Under the pieces are notes generated by a model. The model did no database searches. It saw only the letters and a program-made list of their open reading frames with translations, and had not been told where the DNA came from. A program made the translations under genes and the position numbers. 64,000 bases of DNA. Origin: Stenotrophomonas chelatiphaga (GTDB lineage Bacteria; Pseudomonadota; Gammaproteobacteria; Xanthomonadales; Xanthomonadaceae). Shown in pieces: positions 24,898-35,185 of the stretch (positions within the stretch are counted from its first letter, which is position 1; every line of letters begins with the position of its first letter). The stretch spans positions 1 to 64,000 of the forward strand of contig NZ_LDJK01000012.1 in assembly GCF_001431535.1 (NCBI RefSeq), written 5' to 3'.

Positions 24898-27800
24898 ATG
24901 GACAACACCCGCAAACCCTATCGCCCGATCATGCCGCTGCTGATGCTGGCGGCCTTCGTTCCGTCGTGGCCGGCAGCCGCCCAACCGGTGCTGCCGCCGG
25001 CCACGCCGGCACCGATCCGCTGCGAAGCGGACAGTTGCCGCAACGACGAGGGCCTGCTGCTGCGCATCCGCGACGATGGCCCGGCCGCGGCCGCGGCTGC
25101 ACCCTTGCCCGCTGCCGGCAGCGTCGATGCGGTGCCGCAGGCGCCGGCCACGCTGGCCGGTGGCTTCATGTCCGAACTGCCGAACGGCGGCGTGGTCTGG
25201 GCGACGGAAGATCCATCGATGGTGCCGCCGAGCCTGAGCGTGCAGTCGGCCGCTACCGTACCGTTCGAGAACGGCCGGTTGGTGCGTCCGCTGCGCTTCC
25301 ACAGCTACAACAACTACGCCTCCTTCATCGAGAAGCTGGACGTCACCTTGTACCGCGGCACCGATACCGACCTGGTCACCCCGTTGGCGCGCATCGAACT
25401 GCCGGTGGGCTACGTGTCCGAAGCCGAGTGGGACGCGCAGCTGCCGGAGCAGATCAAGCTGCGTACCGGTGATGACCTGATCTACGTGGCACGCGCCTAC
25501 GGTGCCGGCAATTCCTTCGACGAAACACAGGTGCAGCGCATCCAGCTGGTCACCCCGGCCGACTTCGATCGTGGCCTGCAGGTGACCCGTGACAACGTGC
25601 AGAAGACCCTGGGCCAATCGCTGGATGGCGAGAACGCGCAGGCGTTGCAGGTCAGCAACGGCATCTACGGGCAGAGCCAGCTGCGGCTGCAGAACATCCC
25701 CATCCACGGTTCGCGCGTGCGGGTATACGGGCGCGGGCTGGAACCGAACAGCCGGGTGACCATCAACGGCCAGAGCTTCCCGGTGGACCTGGAGCAGAAG
25801 TTCGCCGCGGAGTTCCTGGAACCGGTCGGCGCGCACCGCTACGAGGTCAAGGTGGACGCCAAGGACATGCCCAGCGCCGAACGGCAGCTGGACGTGGACG
25901 TGACCGGCCGCTACCTGTTCGCGGTGGCCATCGCCGATGTCACCGTGTCGAAGAACAGTGCCAGCGGCAACCTGCAGCCATTGGCCGCCGATGACCGCGA
26001 CGACGACAGCTTCCTGAGCGAAGGGCGGCTGGCGTTCTACCTGAAGGGCAAGATGCGCGGCAAGTACCTGCTGACCGCGCAGGCCGACACCCAGGATCGC
26101 GAGTTGAAGCACCTGTTCCGCGATTTCTGGGAAGCCGATCCGACCGATGTGTTCCGTCGCCTTGATCCGGACCTGTACTACCCGGTGTACGGCGATGATT
26201 CGACCACCTGGCGCGACGTGGACACGCAGGGGCGGCTGTACCTGCGCGTGGACTGGGACCAGAGCCAGGCGATCTGGGGCAACTATGCGACCGGCATCAC
26301 CGGCACCGAATATGGCCAGTACGTGCGTTCGCTGTACGGCGGCGCGTTGAACTGGCGTTCGCTGGAAGCCACGCCGCTGGGCGAGGCACGCTCGCAGCTG
26401 AAGGTGTTCGGTTCCGAAGCGCAGTCCGCGCCCGGGCACAGTGAATTCCTCGGCACCGGTGGCAGCCTGTACTACCTGCGCCACACCGATGTGCTGCCCG
26501 GTTCGGAACAGGTGGTGCTGGAAGTGCGTGACCGCACCACCGGCCGTAGCGAAACCCGCGTCACCCTGCAGGAAGGCGTGGACTACGAGATCGATGACCT
26601 GCAGGGCCGCCTGATCCTGACCCGCCCGCTGGCGATGCTGACCCGTGAGAACGTGCGCAGCATCACCCGTGACATGCCGCTGGACGGCTACGACCAGCTG
26701 CTGCTGGTGGACTACGAATACGTGCCGCTGGGCTTCAGCAGCGATGACGTGACGATGGGCGCGCGTGGCCGCCAGTGGATCGGTGACCACGTGGCCATCG
26801 GTGGCACCTGGGTGGAAGAAAACCGCAGCGGCGAGAACTACACGCTGAAGGGCGCCGATCTCACCCTGCAGGCCGGGCGCGGTACCTATGTAAAGGTGGA
26901 GCACACCGAGACCGATGCCACCGCCGCGCCGGTGTTCTATTCGGACAACGGCGGCCTCAGCTTCATCCGCCGCAACCCGTATGAAGTCCAGCGCTCGGGC
27001 AGTGCCACGGCGGTGGAAGCGCGTGCGAACCTGCGCGAGCTCGGCTGGACCGCGCAGGACTGGAGCGTCGGCGCGTGGTGGCGCGACGTGGATGCCGGTT
27101 TCTCGGTCGCGCGCCAGGACACCGGGCTGGCGGTGGAAGAGTACGGCGCCGAGTTCCTCGGCTACCTCACCGACGACTTCAGCCTGTATGGACGCCACAC
27201 CCGCACCGAACAGGGCGAACTGGCGCTGGAACAGACCCAGCTGACCGCGGACTGGCGGCTGGGCAACGACGGCCAGTGGACCGGTGAACTGCGCCGCGTG
27301 CGCGAAGAACAGCGCCTGCAGACGGTGGATGCGCTGCTGGCGGCGATCGGCTACCGGCAGCGCTTCGGCTCATCCTGGGAGCTGTACAGCACCGGCCAGG
27401 TCACGGTGGATGACGACGGTGGCGCGTACGAGAAGAACGACCTGCTGACCCTGGGGGCGCGCTACCTGTTCGGTGACCGCAGCAGCGTCGGCGCCGAAGT
27501 CAGCGGCGGCAGTCGCGGGCATGGCGGCAAGGTCGATGCGGAATACCGCATGGCACCGGACCACAGCCTGTACGGCAGCTACAGCTACAGCAGCGACCGC
27601 ACCGGCACCGATCCCCTGTTCGACACCGGCCTGCAGTCCGGCTGGACGCTGGGCCAGCGCTGGCGCCTGAGCAACCAGGTCAATGTCTACAACGAAAGCC
27701 AGTACCTGAAGGACCGCCGGCAGGACAATGCCGGGCTGGTGCATACCTTCGGCATGGACTTCTACCCGGCGCAGGGCTGGAACCTCGGCTTCACGGTGAT

Positions 27801-28554
27801 GGATGGCGAACTGGAATCGACCCTCGGACGCATTGATCGTCGTGCCTACAGTGTCAGCGGCGGACGCACCGATGCGGTGGCGCAGTGGAACAGCAAGCTG
27901 GAATACCGGCACGACTCCGGCGCCGAACAGCGCGAGCAGTGGGTGACCACCAACCGCCTGCTGTACAAGGTCAACGAGGACTGGCGCCTGGCCCTGCGCG
28001 CGAACTATGCCGATACCCAGGACCGGATCAACCCGGTGGCCGATGCCAAGCTGGTGGAAACCAACATGGGTTTTGCCTGGCGCCCGCATGACAACACCCG
28101 CTGGGCCGCCTTCGGCAAGTTTACTTACCTCTATGACGTGGCCTCGCTGGGGCAGGAAGGCGGCAACCTGTATGACCAGCGCTCGCAGGTGCTGTCGCTG
28201 GAAGGCATCCGCCAGTTCGGCGCGCGCTGGGAAGTGGCCGGCAAACTGGCCTCGCGCTGGGGCGATTACCGCACCGGGCGTGGCGAAGGCGCCTGGCTGG
28301 ACAGCCGCGCCGACTTCGCCGCGCTGCAGCTGCGCTACCGCCTGTTCGAGAAGTGGGAAGGGCTCGCCGAGCACCGCTGGTTGAAGGTGCGCGACGGCGG
28401 CGTGCGCAAGGGCTGGCTGGTCGGCGTCGACCGCCGGGTGGGCGAGAACTTCAAGATCGGCGGCGGCTACAACTTCACCGAGTTCAGCGATGACATGACC
28501 GAGCTGCGTTATGACCAGAAGGGCTTCTTCCTGAACCTGGCGGGGTATTACTGA
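24898..28554 (+). CDS. Large outer-membrane beta-barrel protein, putative exporter or anchor of the giant protein
   Basis: A 1218-residue protein with a signal peptide (PLLMLAAFVPSWPAAA). An N-terminal periplasmic region to about 350 includes an Ig-like module (VRVYGRGLEPNSRVTING). The motif DLYYPVYGDDST then occurs, followed by DTQGRLYLRVDWDQSQAIWGN. The remainder shows alternating aromatic/polar strands typical of a barrel (for example YGSYSYSSDRTG) and ends in the aromatic pair YY. No TonB plug was recognised. I associate this OMP type with large DUF11 proteins, but I know of no assigned function. The start is three bases after the giant gene stop, with GGAGGGG upstream, so co-expression is nearly certain. 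Secretion or surface anchoring of the giant protein is an inference from that coupling. Confidence 0.75.
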   Translation: MDNTRKPYRPIMPLLMLAAFVPSWPAAAQPVLPPATPAPIRCEADSCRNDEGLLLRIRDDGPAAAAAAPLPAAGSVDAVPQAPATLAGGFMSELPNGGVVWATEDPSMVPPSLSVQSAATVPFENGRLVRPLRFHSYNNYASFIEKLDVTLYRGTDTDLVTPLARIELPVGYVSEAEWDAQLPEQIKLRTGDDLIYVARAYGAGNSFDETQVQRIQLVTPADFDRGLQVTRDNVQKTLGQSLDGENAQALQVSNGIYGQSQLRLQNIPIHGSRVRVYGRGLEPNSRVTINGQSFPVDLEQKFAAEFLEPVGAHRYEVKVDAKDMPSAERQLDVDVTGRYLFAVAIADVTVSKNSASGNLQPLAADDRDDDSFLSEGRLAFYLKGKMRGKYLLTAQADTQDRELKHLFRDFWEADPTDVFRRLDPDLYYPVYGDDSTTWRDVDTQGRLYLRVDWDQSQAIWGNYATGITGTEYGQYVRSLYGGALNWRSLEATPLGEARSQLKVFGSEAQSAPGHSEFLGTGGSLYYLRHTDVLPGSEQVVLEVRDRTTGRSETRVTLQEGVDYEIDDLQGRLILTRPLAMLTRENVRSITRDMPLDGYDQLLLVDYEYVPLGFSSDDVTMGARGRQWIGDHVAIGGTWVEENRSGENYTLKGADLTLQAGRGTYVKVEHTETDATAAPVFYSDNGGLSFIRRNPYEVQRSGSATAVEARANLRELGWTAQDWSVGAWWRDVDAGFSVARQDTGLAVEEYGAEFLGYLTDDFSLYGRHTRTEQGELALEQTQLTADWRLGNDGQWTGELRRVREEQRLQTVDALLAAIGYRQRFGSSWELYSTGQVTVDDDGGAYEKNDLLTLGARYLFGDRSSVGAEVSGGSRGHGGKVDAEYRMAPDHSLYGSYSYSSDRTGTDPLFDTGLQSGWTLGQRWRLSNQVNVYNESQYLKDRRQDNAGLVHTFGMDFYPAQGWNLGFTVMDGELESTLGRIDRRAYSVSGGRTDAVAQWNSKLEYRHDSGAEQREQWVTTNRLLYKVNEDWRLALRANYADTQDRINPVADAKLVETNMGFAWRPHDNTRWAAFGKFTYLYDVASLGQEGGNLYDQRSQVLSLEGIRQFGARWEVAGKLASRWGDYRTGRGEGAWLDSRADFAALQLRYRLFEKWEGLAEHRWLKVRDGGVRKGWLVGVDRRVGENFKIGGGYNFTEFSDDMTELRYDQKGFFLNLAGYY

Positions 28555-28632
28555 GGGCGGACGGGAGCGCGGAGCCGTGCCTGGCGAGCGTTTCCGGGGA
28601 TCGGCCGGGCATCGCTCGGCGCTCCCGGTCTG

Positions 28633-28659
28633 CAGGCGCTGAACGCCTGACAACTTTTT
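28633..28659 (+). terminator. Rho-independent terminator of the giant-protein operon
   Basis: A 6-bp stem CAGGCG/CGCCTG with a CTGAA loop is followed within five bases by TTTTT. It lies about 80 bases after the barrel gene stop and so would close the three-gene transcription unit. Confidence 0.6.
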
Positions 28660-28841
28660 GCGGCTGAATGCGGAGATTCCGCTGTCCGTTCAGCCAATCT
28701 GCACGGAATTATCAGCCTGTAGATCAACTATCTCATTGATTTATGGATAGTTTTAAATGATCTGCGGCCCTGTCGCCACTGTCGCCAAATCGCGGTAGGG
28801 TAGACGGGTACTCAGCGCCATTGTTCTGTCACCGGAACACT
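28660..28841. other. AT-richer upstream region of rpoH
   Basis: No gene is seen here. The stretch around 28725-28765 is unusually AT-rich for the window (TTGATTTATGGATAG and TTTTAAATGAT). It could carry an upstream vegetative promoter or a nucleoid-protein site for rpoH, but no -35/-10 pair with normal spacing could be fixed. Confidence 0.35.
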
Positions 28842-28869
28842 GGAACTTTTTTGACCTTTAGCAGTCGAA
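28842..28869 (+). promoter_or_regulatory. Candidate sigma-E-type promoter of rpoH
   Basis: GGAACTT at 28842-28848 and TCGAA at 28865-28869 are separated by 16 bases. This fits the extracytoplasmic sigma-E pattern (GGAACTT, 15-17 bases, then TC-AA). The -10-like element ends 25 bases before the rpoH ATG. A sigma-E promoter in front of rpoH is known in enteric bacteria and would link envelope stress to the heat-shock response. Confidence 0.45.
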
Positions 28870-28883
28870 GTATCGGACTGCTA
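28859..28883 (+). promoter_or_regulatory. Perfect inverted repeat just before the rpoH start
   Basis: TAGCAGTC at 28859-28866 and GACTGCTA at 28876-28883 form an 8-bp perfect stem with a nine-base loop, ending 11 bases before the ATG. If transcribed from an upstream promoter it would form a hairpin beside the ribosome-binding site, so it could be an RNA thermometer or a protein operator. It overlaps the candidate sigma-E -10, so the two may be mutually exclusive readings. Confidence 0.4.
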
Positions 28884-28894
28884 AGATGAGACCC

Positions 28895-29770
<876 letters not shown>

Positions 29771-29795
29771 GCGCAGGCATTCGTTGCATACAGAA

Positions 29796-29822
29796 ACGCC
29801 GGGCAGTGCCCGGCGTTTTTTT
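29796..29822 (+). terminator. Rho-independent terminator of rpoH
   Basis: A perfect 9-bp stem (ACGCCGGGC / GCCCGGCGT) with a three-base loop is followed by seven T. It lies 26 bases after the rpoH stop. It is the best intrinsic terminator in the window. Confidence 0.9.
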
Positions 29823-29839
29823 CTGCGCGCTCGGCGGTG

Positions 29840-29862
29840 GTAGTGACGGCCGCTGGCCGTCA
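29840..29862 (+). repeat. SMAG/REP-type GTAG palindrome
   Basis: GTAG followed by the same 19-base palindrome as the copies at 6717 and 6751, base for base. It sits in the 100-base gap between the convergent rpoH and purD genes. Confidence 0.85.
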
Positions 29863-29867
29863 AACCG

Positions 29868-31154
29868 TCACTGGTTCTCGCGGGCGATCGCGCGCCAGCC
29901 GATGTCATTGCGGTGGAACTCGTTTGCCCAGGTCACCTTCGCAACACCTGCGTAGGCGTTGGCCTGCGCATCGCGCACGCTGTCGCCGAGTGCGGCCACG
30001 CACAGCACCCGCCCACCGGCGCTGACCACGTTGCCTTGGGCATCCAACGCGGTGCCTGCGTGGAACACCTTGGCGGTGTCGGGCACGCGGTCCAGGCCGG
30101 AAATCACATCGCCGGTGATCGGCGCTTCCGGATACGGCGCCGCGGCCAGCACCACGCCCAGCGACGGACGTGGATCCCACTGCGCCTGCACCTGGTCCAG
30201 CGTGCCGTCGATCGCCGCCTGTACCAGGTCAAGCAGGTCCGACTGCAGGCGCAGCATCACCGGCTGGGTTTCCGGGTCGCCGAAGCGCACGTTGAACTCG
30301 ATCACCTTCGGCGCGCCGCTGGCATCGATCATCAGGCCGGCATACAGGAAGCCGGTGAACGGCACGCCATCGGCGATCATGCCCTGCACGGTCGGTTCCA
30401 CCACCTCACGCATCACCCGCGCGTGCACCTCCGGGGTCACCACCGGGGCCGGCGAATACGCGCCCATGCCGCCGGTGTTGGGGCCGGTATCGCCATCGCC
30501 GACGCGCTTGTGATCCTGCGAGGTGGCCATCGGCAGCGCATGCACGCCATCGACCATCGAGATGAAACTGGCCTCTTCGCCATCGAGGAATTCTTCGATC
30601 ACCACGCGTGCGCCGGCATCGCCGAAGGCGTTGCCGGACAGCATGTCACGCACCGCGGATTCGGCCTCTTCCAGCGACATCGCCACGATCACGCCCTTGC
30701 CGGCGGCCAGGCCATCGGCCTTGACCACGATCGGTGCGCCCTTTTCGCGGATGTAGGCCAGCGCCGCGTCGACGTCGGTGTGCACGGCGTAGTACGCGGT
30801 CGGGATGCCATGCCGGGCCAGGAAATCCTTCGCGTAGGCCTTGCTGCCTTCCAGCTGCGCAGCAGCGGCGGTGGGCCCGAAGATGCGCAGGCCGGCTTCG
30901 CGGAACTCATCGACCACGCCGGCCACCAGCGGCACTTCCGGGCCGACCACGGTGACGGCGACGCCTTCGGAGCGTGCCAGTGCCAGCAGGCCATCCAGGT
31001 CAGTGACCTTGATGTCCACGTTGCGGCACTTCGCTTCGGTGGCGGTGCCTGCATTGCCGGGCGCGACCAGCACCTCGGTGACCTGCGGGGACTGGGCCAG
31101 CTTCCAGGCCAGGGCGTGTTCGCGGCCGCCGGAGCCGATGACGAGGATCTTCAT
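29868..31154 (-). CDS. purD: Phosphoribosylamine-glycine ligase
   Basis: A 428-residue ATP-grasp enzyme starting MKILVIGSGGREHALAWKL, the canonical GARS N-terminus. Also visible are PGNAGT, the ATP-grasp VVKADGLAAGKGVIVA, and GGMGAYSPAPVV with the following NVRFGDPE. It catalyses the second step of purine synthesis (phosphoribosylamine + glycine to GAR). The start at 31154 rejects 21 upstream codons that do not match the family. It follows purH by 77 bases on the same strand. Confidence 0.97.
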   Translation of the reverse strand: MKILVIGSGGREHALAWKLAQSPQVTEVLVAPGNAGTATEAKCRNVDIKVTDLDGLLALARSEGVAVTVVGPEVPLVAGVVDEFREAGLRIFGPTAAAAQLEGSKAYAKDFLARHGIPTAYYAVHTDVDAALAYIREKGAPIVVKADGLAAGKGVIVAMSLEEAESAVRDMLSGNAFGDAGARVVIEEFLDGEEASFISMVDGVHALPMATSQDHKRVGDGDTGPNTGGMGAYSPAPVVTPEVHARVMREVVEPTVQGMIADGVPFTGFLYAGLMIDASGAPKVIEFNVRFGDPETQPVMLRLQSDLLDLVQAAIDGTLDQVQAQWDPRPSLGVVLAAAPYPEAPITGDVISGLDRVPDTAKVFHAGTALDAQGNVVSAGGRVLCVAALGDSVRDAQANAYAGVAKVTWANEFHRNDIGWRAIARENQ

Positions 31155-31231
31155 GCGAGGGATTTCCGATACGCGGGGAAAGAAGACGCGGGGTGACGAA
31201 CGGGTCGGCACCCCCAAGGATCCGGTTTCCG

Positions 31232-32815
31232 TCAGTGACGGAAGTGACGCACGCCGGTGAACACCATCGCCAGGCCGTGTTCGTCGGCGGCGGCGATGAC
31301 TTCGGCGTCGCGCATCGAACCGCCCGGCTGGATCACCGCCCTGATGCCGGCAGCAGCGGCGGCATCGATGCCGTCGCGGAACGGGAAGAACGCATCGGAG
31401 GCCATCACCGAACCCTCGACCACCAGGTTGGCGTCGGCGGCCTTGATGCCGGCGATGCGCGCCGAGTAGACGCGGCTCATCTGGCCAGCACCGACGCCGA
31501 TGGTGCGGTTGTCCTTGGCGTACACGATGGCGTTGGACTTCACGAACTTGGCGACCTTCCAGGCGAACAGCAGGTCGGTGAACTGCTTGTCGGTCGGGGC
31601 CAGCCTGCTGACCACCTTCAGTTCGTCGCGGGTCATGCCGCGGTTGTCGGACGACTGCAGCAGCAGGCCCGATCCGATCCGCTTGCTGTCGTAGTTGTTC
31701 AGGCCTTCACCGTGCGGGATGCGCAGCACGCGCACGTTGGCCTTCTTCGTGGCGTATTCCAGCGCGGCCGGTTCGTAGTCCGGGGCGATCAGCACTTCAA
31801 CGAACTGACGGTCCAGGATCACCTGCGCGGTGGCCAGGTCCAGCGGCTTGTTGAAGGCGATGATGCCGCCGAAGGCACTGGTCGGATCGGTGGCATAGGC
31901 CAGTTCATAGGCATCGCCGTTGCCGGCACCCACGGCCACGCCGCACGGGTTGGCGTGCTTGACGATCACGCAGGCCGGCGCCTCGAACTGGCGCACGCAT
32001 TCCCATGCCGCATCGGCATCGGCCAGGTTGTTGTAGCTCAGTTCCTTGCCCTGCAGCTGCTGGAAGGTGGCCAGCGTGCCCGGCACCGGATACAGGTCAC
32101 GATAGAACGCGCCGCTCTGGTGCGGATTCTCGCCGTAGCGCAGGTCCATCACCTTCACGAAGGAGGAGTTCATCTGCGCCGGGAACTCACTGCGTACCGG
32201 CACGGCGGTCTCGCGCGAGGCGACGGCGGACAGGTAGTTGCTGATCGCCGCGTCGTACTGGGCGACGCGGTTGAACGCCGCCACCGACAGCGCGAAGCGC
32301 TTGGCGCTCGACAGCTGGCCATCGTGTGCAGCCAGTTCGGCCAGCAGTTCGTCGTACTGCGACGGATCGGTCGCCACCGCGACACGGGCGAAGTTCTTCG
32401 CCGCCGAACGCAGCATCGCCGGGCCGCCGATGTCGATGTTCTCCACGGCGTCGTCGAGCGCGCAGTCGGCCTTGGCGGTAACCGATTCGAACGGATACAG
32501 GTTCAGCACCAGCAGGTCGATCGCGCCGATGCCGTGCTCGGCCATCACCGCATCATCGGTACCGGCGCGGCCCAGCAGGCCGCCGTGCACCATCGGGTGC
32601 AGGGTCTTGACCCGGCCGTCCATCATTTCCGGGAAACCGGTGACGTCGGAGACATCCTTGACCGCCAGGCCGGCCTCGCGGATCGCCTTGGCGGTGCCGC
32701 CGGTGGACAGCAGTTCCACGCCGCGTGCGGACAGGGCGGTGGCCAGCGCGATCAGGCCGGTCTTGTCGGAAACGGAAAGCAGGGCCCGACGGACGGGCAG
32801 CAGGTCAGCACTCAT
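31232..32815 (-). CDS. purH: Bifunctional AICAR transformylase / IMP cyclohydrolase
   Basis: A 527-residue protein of standard length. The N-terminal MGS-like cyclohydrolase domain starts [11 protein letters not shown] and contains [13 protein letters not shown] and [16 protein letters not shown]. The C-terminal transformylase domain has the catalytic KHANPCG and ends with GVRHFRH. It performs the last two steps of IMP synthesis. It lies between fis and purD on the minus strand, the common purHD order, probably in one transcript. Confidence 0.97.
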   Translation of the reverse strand: MSADLLPVRRALLSVSDKTGLIALATALSARGVELLSTGGTAKAIREAGLAVKDVSDVTGFPEMMDGRVKTLHPMVHGGLLGRAGTDDAVMAEHGIGAIDLLVLNLYPFESVTAKADCALDDAVENIDIGGPAMLRSAAKNFARVAVATDPSQYDELLAELAAHDGQLSSAKRFALSVAAFNRVAQYDAAISNYLSAVASRETAVPVRSEFPAQMNSSFVKVMDLRYGENPHQSGAFYRDLYPVPGTLATFQQLQGKELSYNNLADADAAWECVRQFEAPACVIVKHANPCGVAVGAGNGDAYELAYATDPTSAFGGIIAFNKPLDLATAQVILDRQFVEVLIAPDYEPAALEYATKKANVRVLRIPHGEGLNNYDSKRIGSGLLLQSSDNRGMTRDELKVVSRLAPTDKQFTDLLFAWKVAKFVKSNAIVYAKDNRTIGVGAGQMSRVYSARIAGIKAADANLVVEGSVMASDAFFPFRDGIDAAAAAGIRAVIQPGGSMRDAEVIAAADEHGLAMVFTGVRHFRH

Positions 32816-32891
32816 GGGGGCAGGGCAACGGCAGCAGGCGGGGCCGATATTGTAGGCCTTGGGGCGCCCTCACACGTAATGCGGTGCCGGG

Positions 32892-33236
<345 letters not shown>

Positions 33237-33282
33237 CTAGCGCGAGCCGCCGTCCCCTGCACGGGCCGCTGGCCTGCCTGGG

Positions 33283-34056
33283 TCACAGAAATTCGAAGTT
33301 GAACGCGACCGTGGACGCCGCAGGTTCCCTGACCTGGAAGGCGATCTGCGCGCTCTGGCCGGGTTCGAGCAGCCCCGCCGTTTCTGCCCCGGCACCGAGA
33401 TAGTCCGACGCATCAAAGACGCCGCTGCCGATCACCCGGCCATCGGCATCGGACAGCGACAGCCGCAGCACCGGCCAGTCCTGCGCCCACTGCGCGTCAT
33501 TGCGGATGCTTGCCTGTACCTGCAGTGCGCCGGCCTGTTGCGGCACCGGCCGCACGTCGCGGCTGATCATGCTGAAGGCCGCCGGTTCGCGCCACGCGGG
33601 CAGGTCGCAGCGCAGCACGCTGCACAGGCCTGCGACCCACGGACGGGTGCTGGCCTCTGCCGCCAGGCGGGCGCGGTCGGCCAGCGCGATCTGCAGCAGC
33701 AACAACAGCGACAGCGCGGCCACGATGGCCCATTGCCAGCGGGGCGCGCGCAATCGATGCCCACCGCCGCGCAGGAACACCGGCTCTGCCTGGGCCAGTG
33801 GGGTCCCGCTGGCCGCCGCACGGACCGGCTCGGACATCGTCGGCTCTACCTGCGACGGTACCTCGCCGGCGATCGCGACGGGCTCCGCGACCGGCTCCGG
33901 GGCTGCATCGGCCGGGCTGTCTTCGATGTCCGGCGCTGCGCTGGCCGGCGGCGCCGACGGCTCCGCCAACGGGGTCGCATCCGTGTCGGCCTGCGATCCG
34001 GCGTGCGGTCGCAGGAAGGTGGCCAGCGGTCGACGGGGCGGGTTCGGTTCGGACAT
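33283..34056 (-). CDS. DUF3426-type membrane protein
   Basis: A 257-residue protein. It has a Pro/Ala/Glu-rich N-terminal half, one membrane segment (WAIVAALSLLLLLQIALA, about 123-140), then a beta-rich domain with LCSVLRCDLPAWREP and ISRDVRPVPQQAGALQVQA, which fit DUF3426. Many relatives carry an N-terminal zinc ribbon (MJ0042 type), but none is visible here. MSEPNPPRRP at 34056 is chosen over an ATG 11 codons upstream. It sits between prmA and fis. Its function is unknown. Confidence 0.75.
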   Translation of the reverse strand: MSEPNPPRRPLATFLRPHAGSQADTDATPLAEPSAPPASAAPDIEDSPADAAPEPVAEPVAIAGEVPSQVEPTMSEPVRAAASGTPLAQAEPVFLRGGGHRLRAPRWQWAIVAALSLLLLLQIALADRARLAAEASTRPWVAGLCSVLRCDLPAWREPAAFSMISRDVRPVPQQAGALQVQASIRNDAQWAQDWPVLRLSLSDADGRVIGSGVFDASDYLGAGAETAGLLEPGQSAQIAFQVREPAASTVAFNFEFL

Positions 34057-34105
34057 GCAGGTACCGTCTCGGGTCCAGCCTCTATTCAATCACGTCTTGC
34101 CGCGA

Positions 34106-35026
34106 TCAGGCGCGGCGCACGCCGGTGATGCGCATCCAGTCGCCGTCCTGGGTCGCCTGCAGGTCATCGAACCAGGCCGCGTAACGCTGCAGCAGTTCGT
34201 CTTCCTGGCCGTGCAGGATGCCCGACAGCGCGATGCGGCCGCCGGCGGCCACGCGTGCCGCCAGCAGGTCGGCCAGCGCATCCAGCGCGGAGGCCAGGAT
34301 GTTGGCGACCACCACCGGGTAGGTGGCCACCGGTTCGTCCTGCGGCAGGTAGACATGCATGCGCGGCAGTTCGCCATTGCGCTCGGCGTTGTCGGCGGTG
34401 GCGATCAGCGCCTGCGGATCGTTGTCCACGCCGATCGACTCGGCCGCGCCCAGCTTCAACGCGGCCAGTGCCAGGATGCCCGAGCCGCAACCGAAATCGA
34501 GCACGCGCTGTCCCTGCAGCAGGCCCGCCTTGGCCAGGCCATCCAGCCAGCGCAGGCACAGCGCGGTGGTCGGGTGGGTGCCGGAGCCGAACGCCAGGCC
34601 CGGGTCCAGCCGCACCACGGCGGCATCGGCTGTCTGTGCGGCCTCGGGCAGCTCATGGTTCCACGGCACGATCCAGGTCCGTTCACCGAAGGAAAGCGGC
34701 TCGAACTGGTCCAGCCAGACGCGTTCCCAGTCCTGGTCTTCCACCGCACGGAAGCTCACCGTCGACCAGTCCAGGCCATCGTCGAAGGCTTCCAGCGCGG
34801 CCAGCAGCAGCAGTCCATCGGCGTCATGCGGGAACAATGCGCTCAGAACCAGCGTGTCCCACATCGGCGTCTCGCCGACGCCGGGCTCCAGGATGGCCTG
34901 CTCGTTGCTGGTGTCAGCCTCGGCATCGAGCAGGGTCACCGCCAGCGCGCCAACATCCTCCAGCGCGTTTTCGTAGCGGGGCTGGGTGGCTTCGGTGCAG
35001 CGCAGGGTCAGTTCCAGGAACGGCAT
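34106..35026 (-). CDS. prmA: Ribosomal protein L11 methyltransferase
   Basis: A 306-residue class I SAM-dependent methyltransferase. The SAM loop is [18 protein letters not shown], preceded by the PrmA signature [14 protein letters not shown] and followed by [14 protein letters not shown]. It trimethylates residues of ribosomal protein L11. The length is close to E. coli PrmA (293). It is the first gene of the minus-strand prmA-DUF3426-fis-purH-purD run, with a 49-base gap to the next gene. Confidence 0.96.
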   Translation of the reverse strand: MPFLELTLRCTEATQPRYENALEDVGALAVTLLDAEADTSNEQAILEPGVGETPMWDTLVLSALFPHDADGLLLLAALEAFDDGLDWSTVSFRAVEDQDWERVWLDQFEPLSFGERTWIVPWNHELPEAAQTADAAVVRLDPGLAFGSGTHPTTALCLRWLDGLAKAGLLQGQRVLDFGCGSGILALAALKLGAAESIGVDNDPQALIATADNAERNGELPRMHVYLPQDEPVATYPVVVANILASALDALADLLAARVAAGGRIALSGILHGQEDELLQRYAAWFDDLQATQDGDWMRITGVRRA

Positions 35027-35185
35027 GGTGGCAGGCGGGATCCGGCAAAGAAGGGAATGCTAGTCGATCCAGGGCGGTGGCAGCCATCTCACTGCACGCG
35101 GAGACTGAATAGGCTCGACCAGACACGTGGCAATCCCCTTGGTAGAATCGCGCTCCTGCCTTGCCTGTCAACGGCTTATCCCCTG

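Noticed and set aside
33500-35185. A long upstream extension of the 35186-36160 reading frame
   Set aside because: It runs antisense through the DUF3426 and prmA genes, which are clearly real. The hydrophobic N-terminal segment right after 35186 marks the true start.
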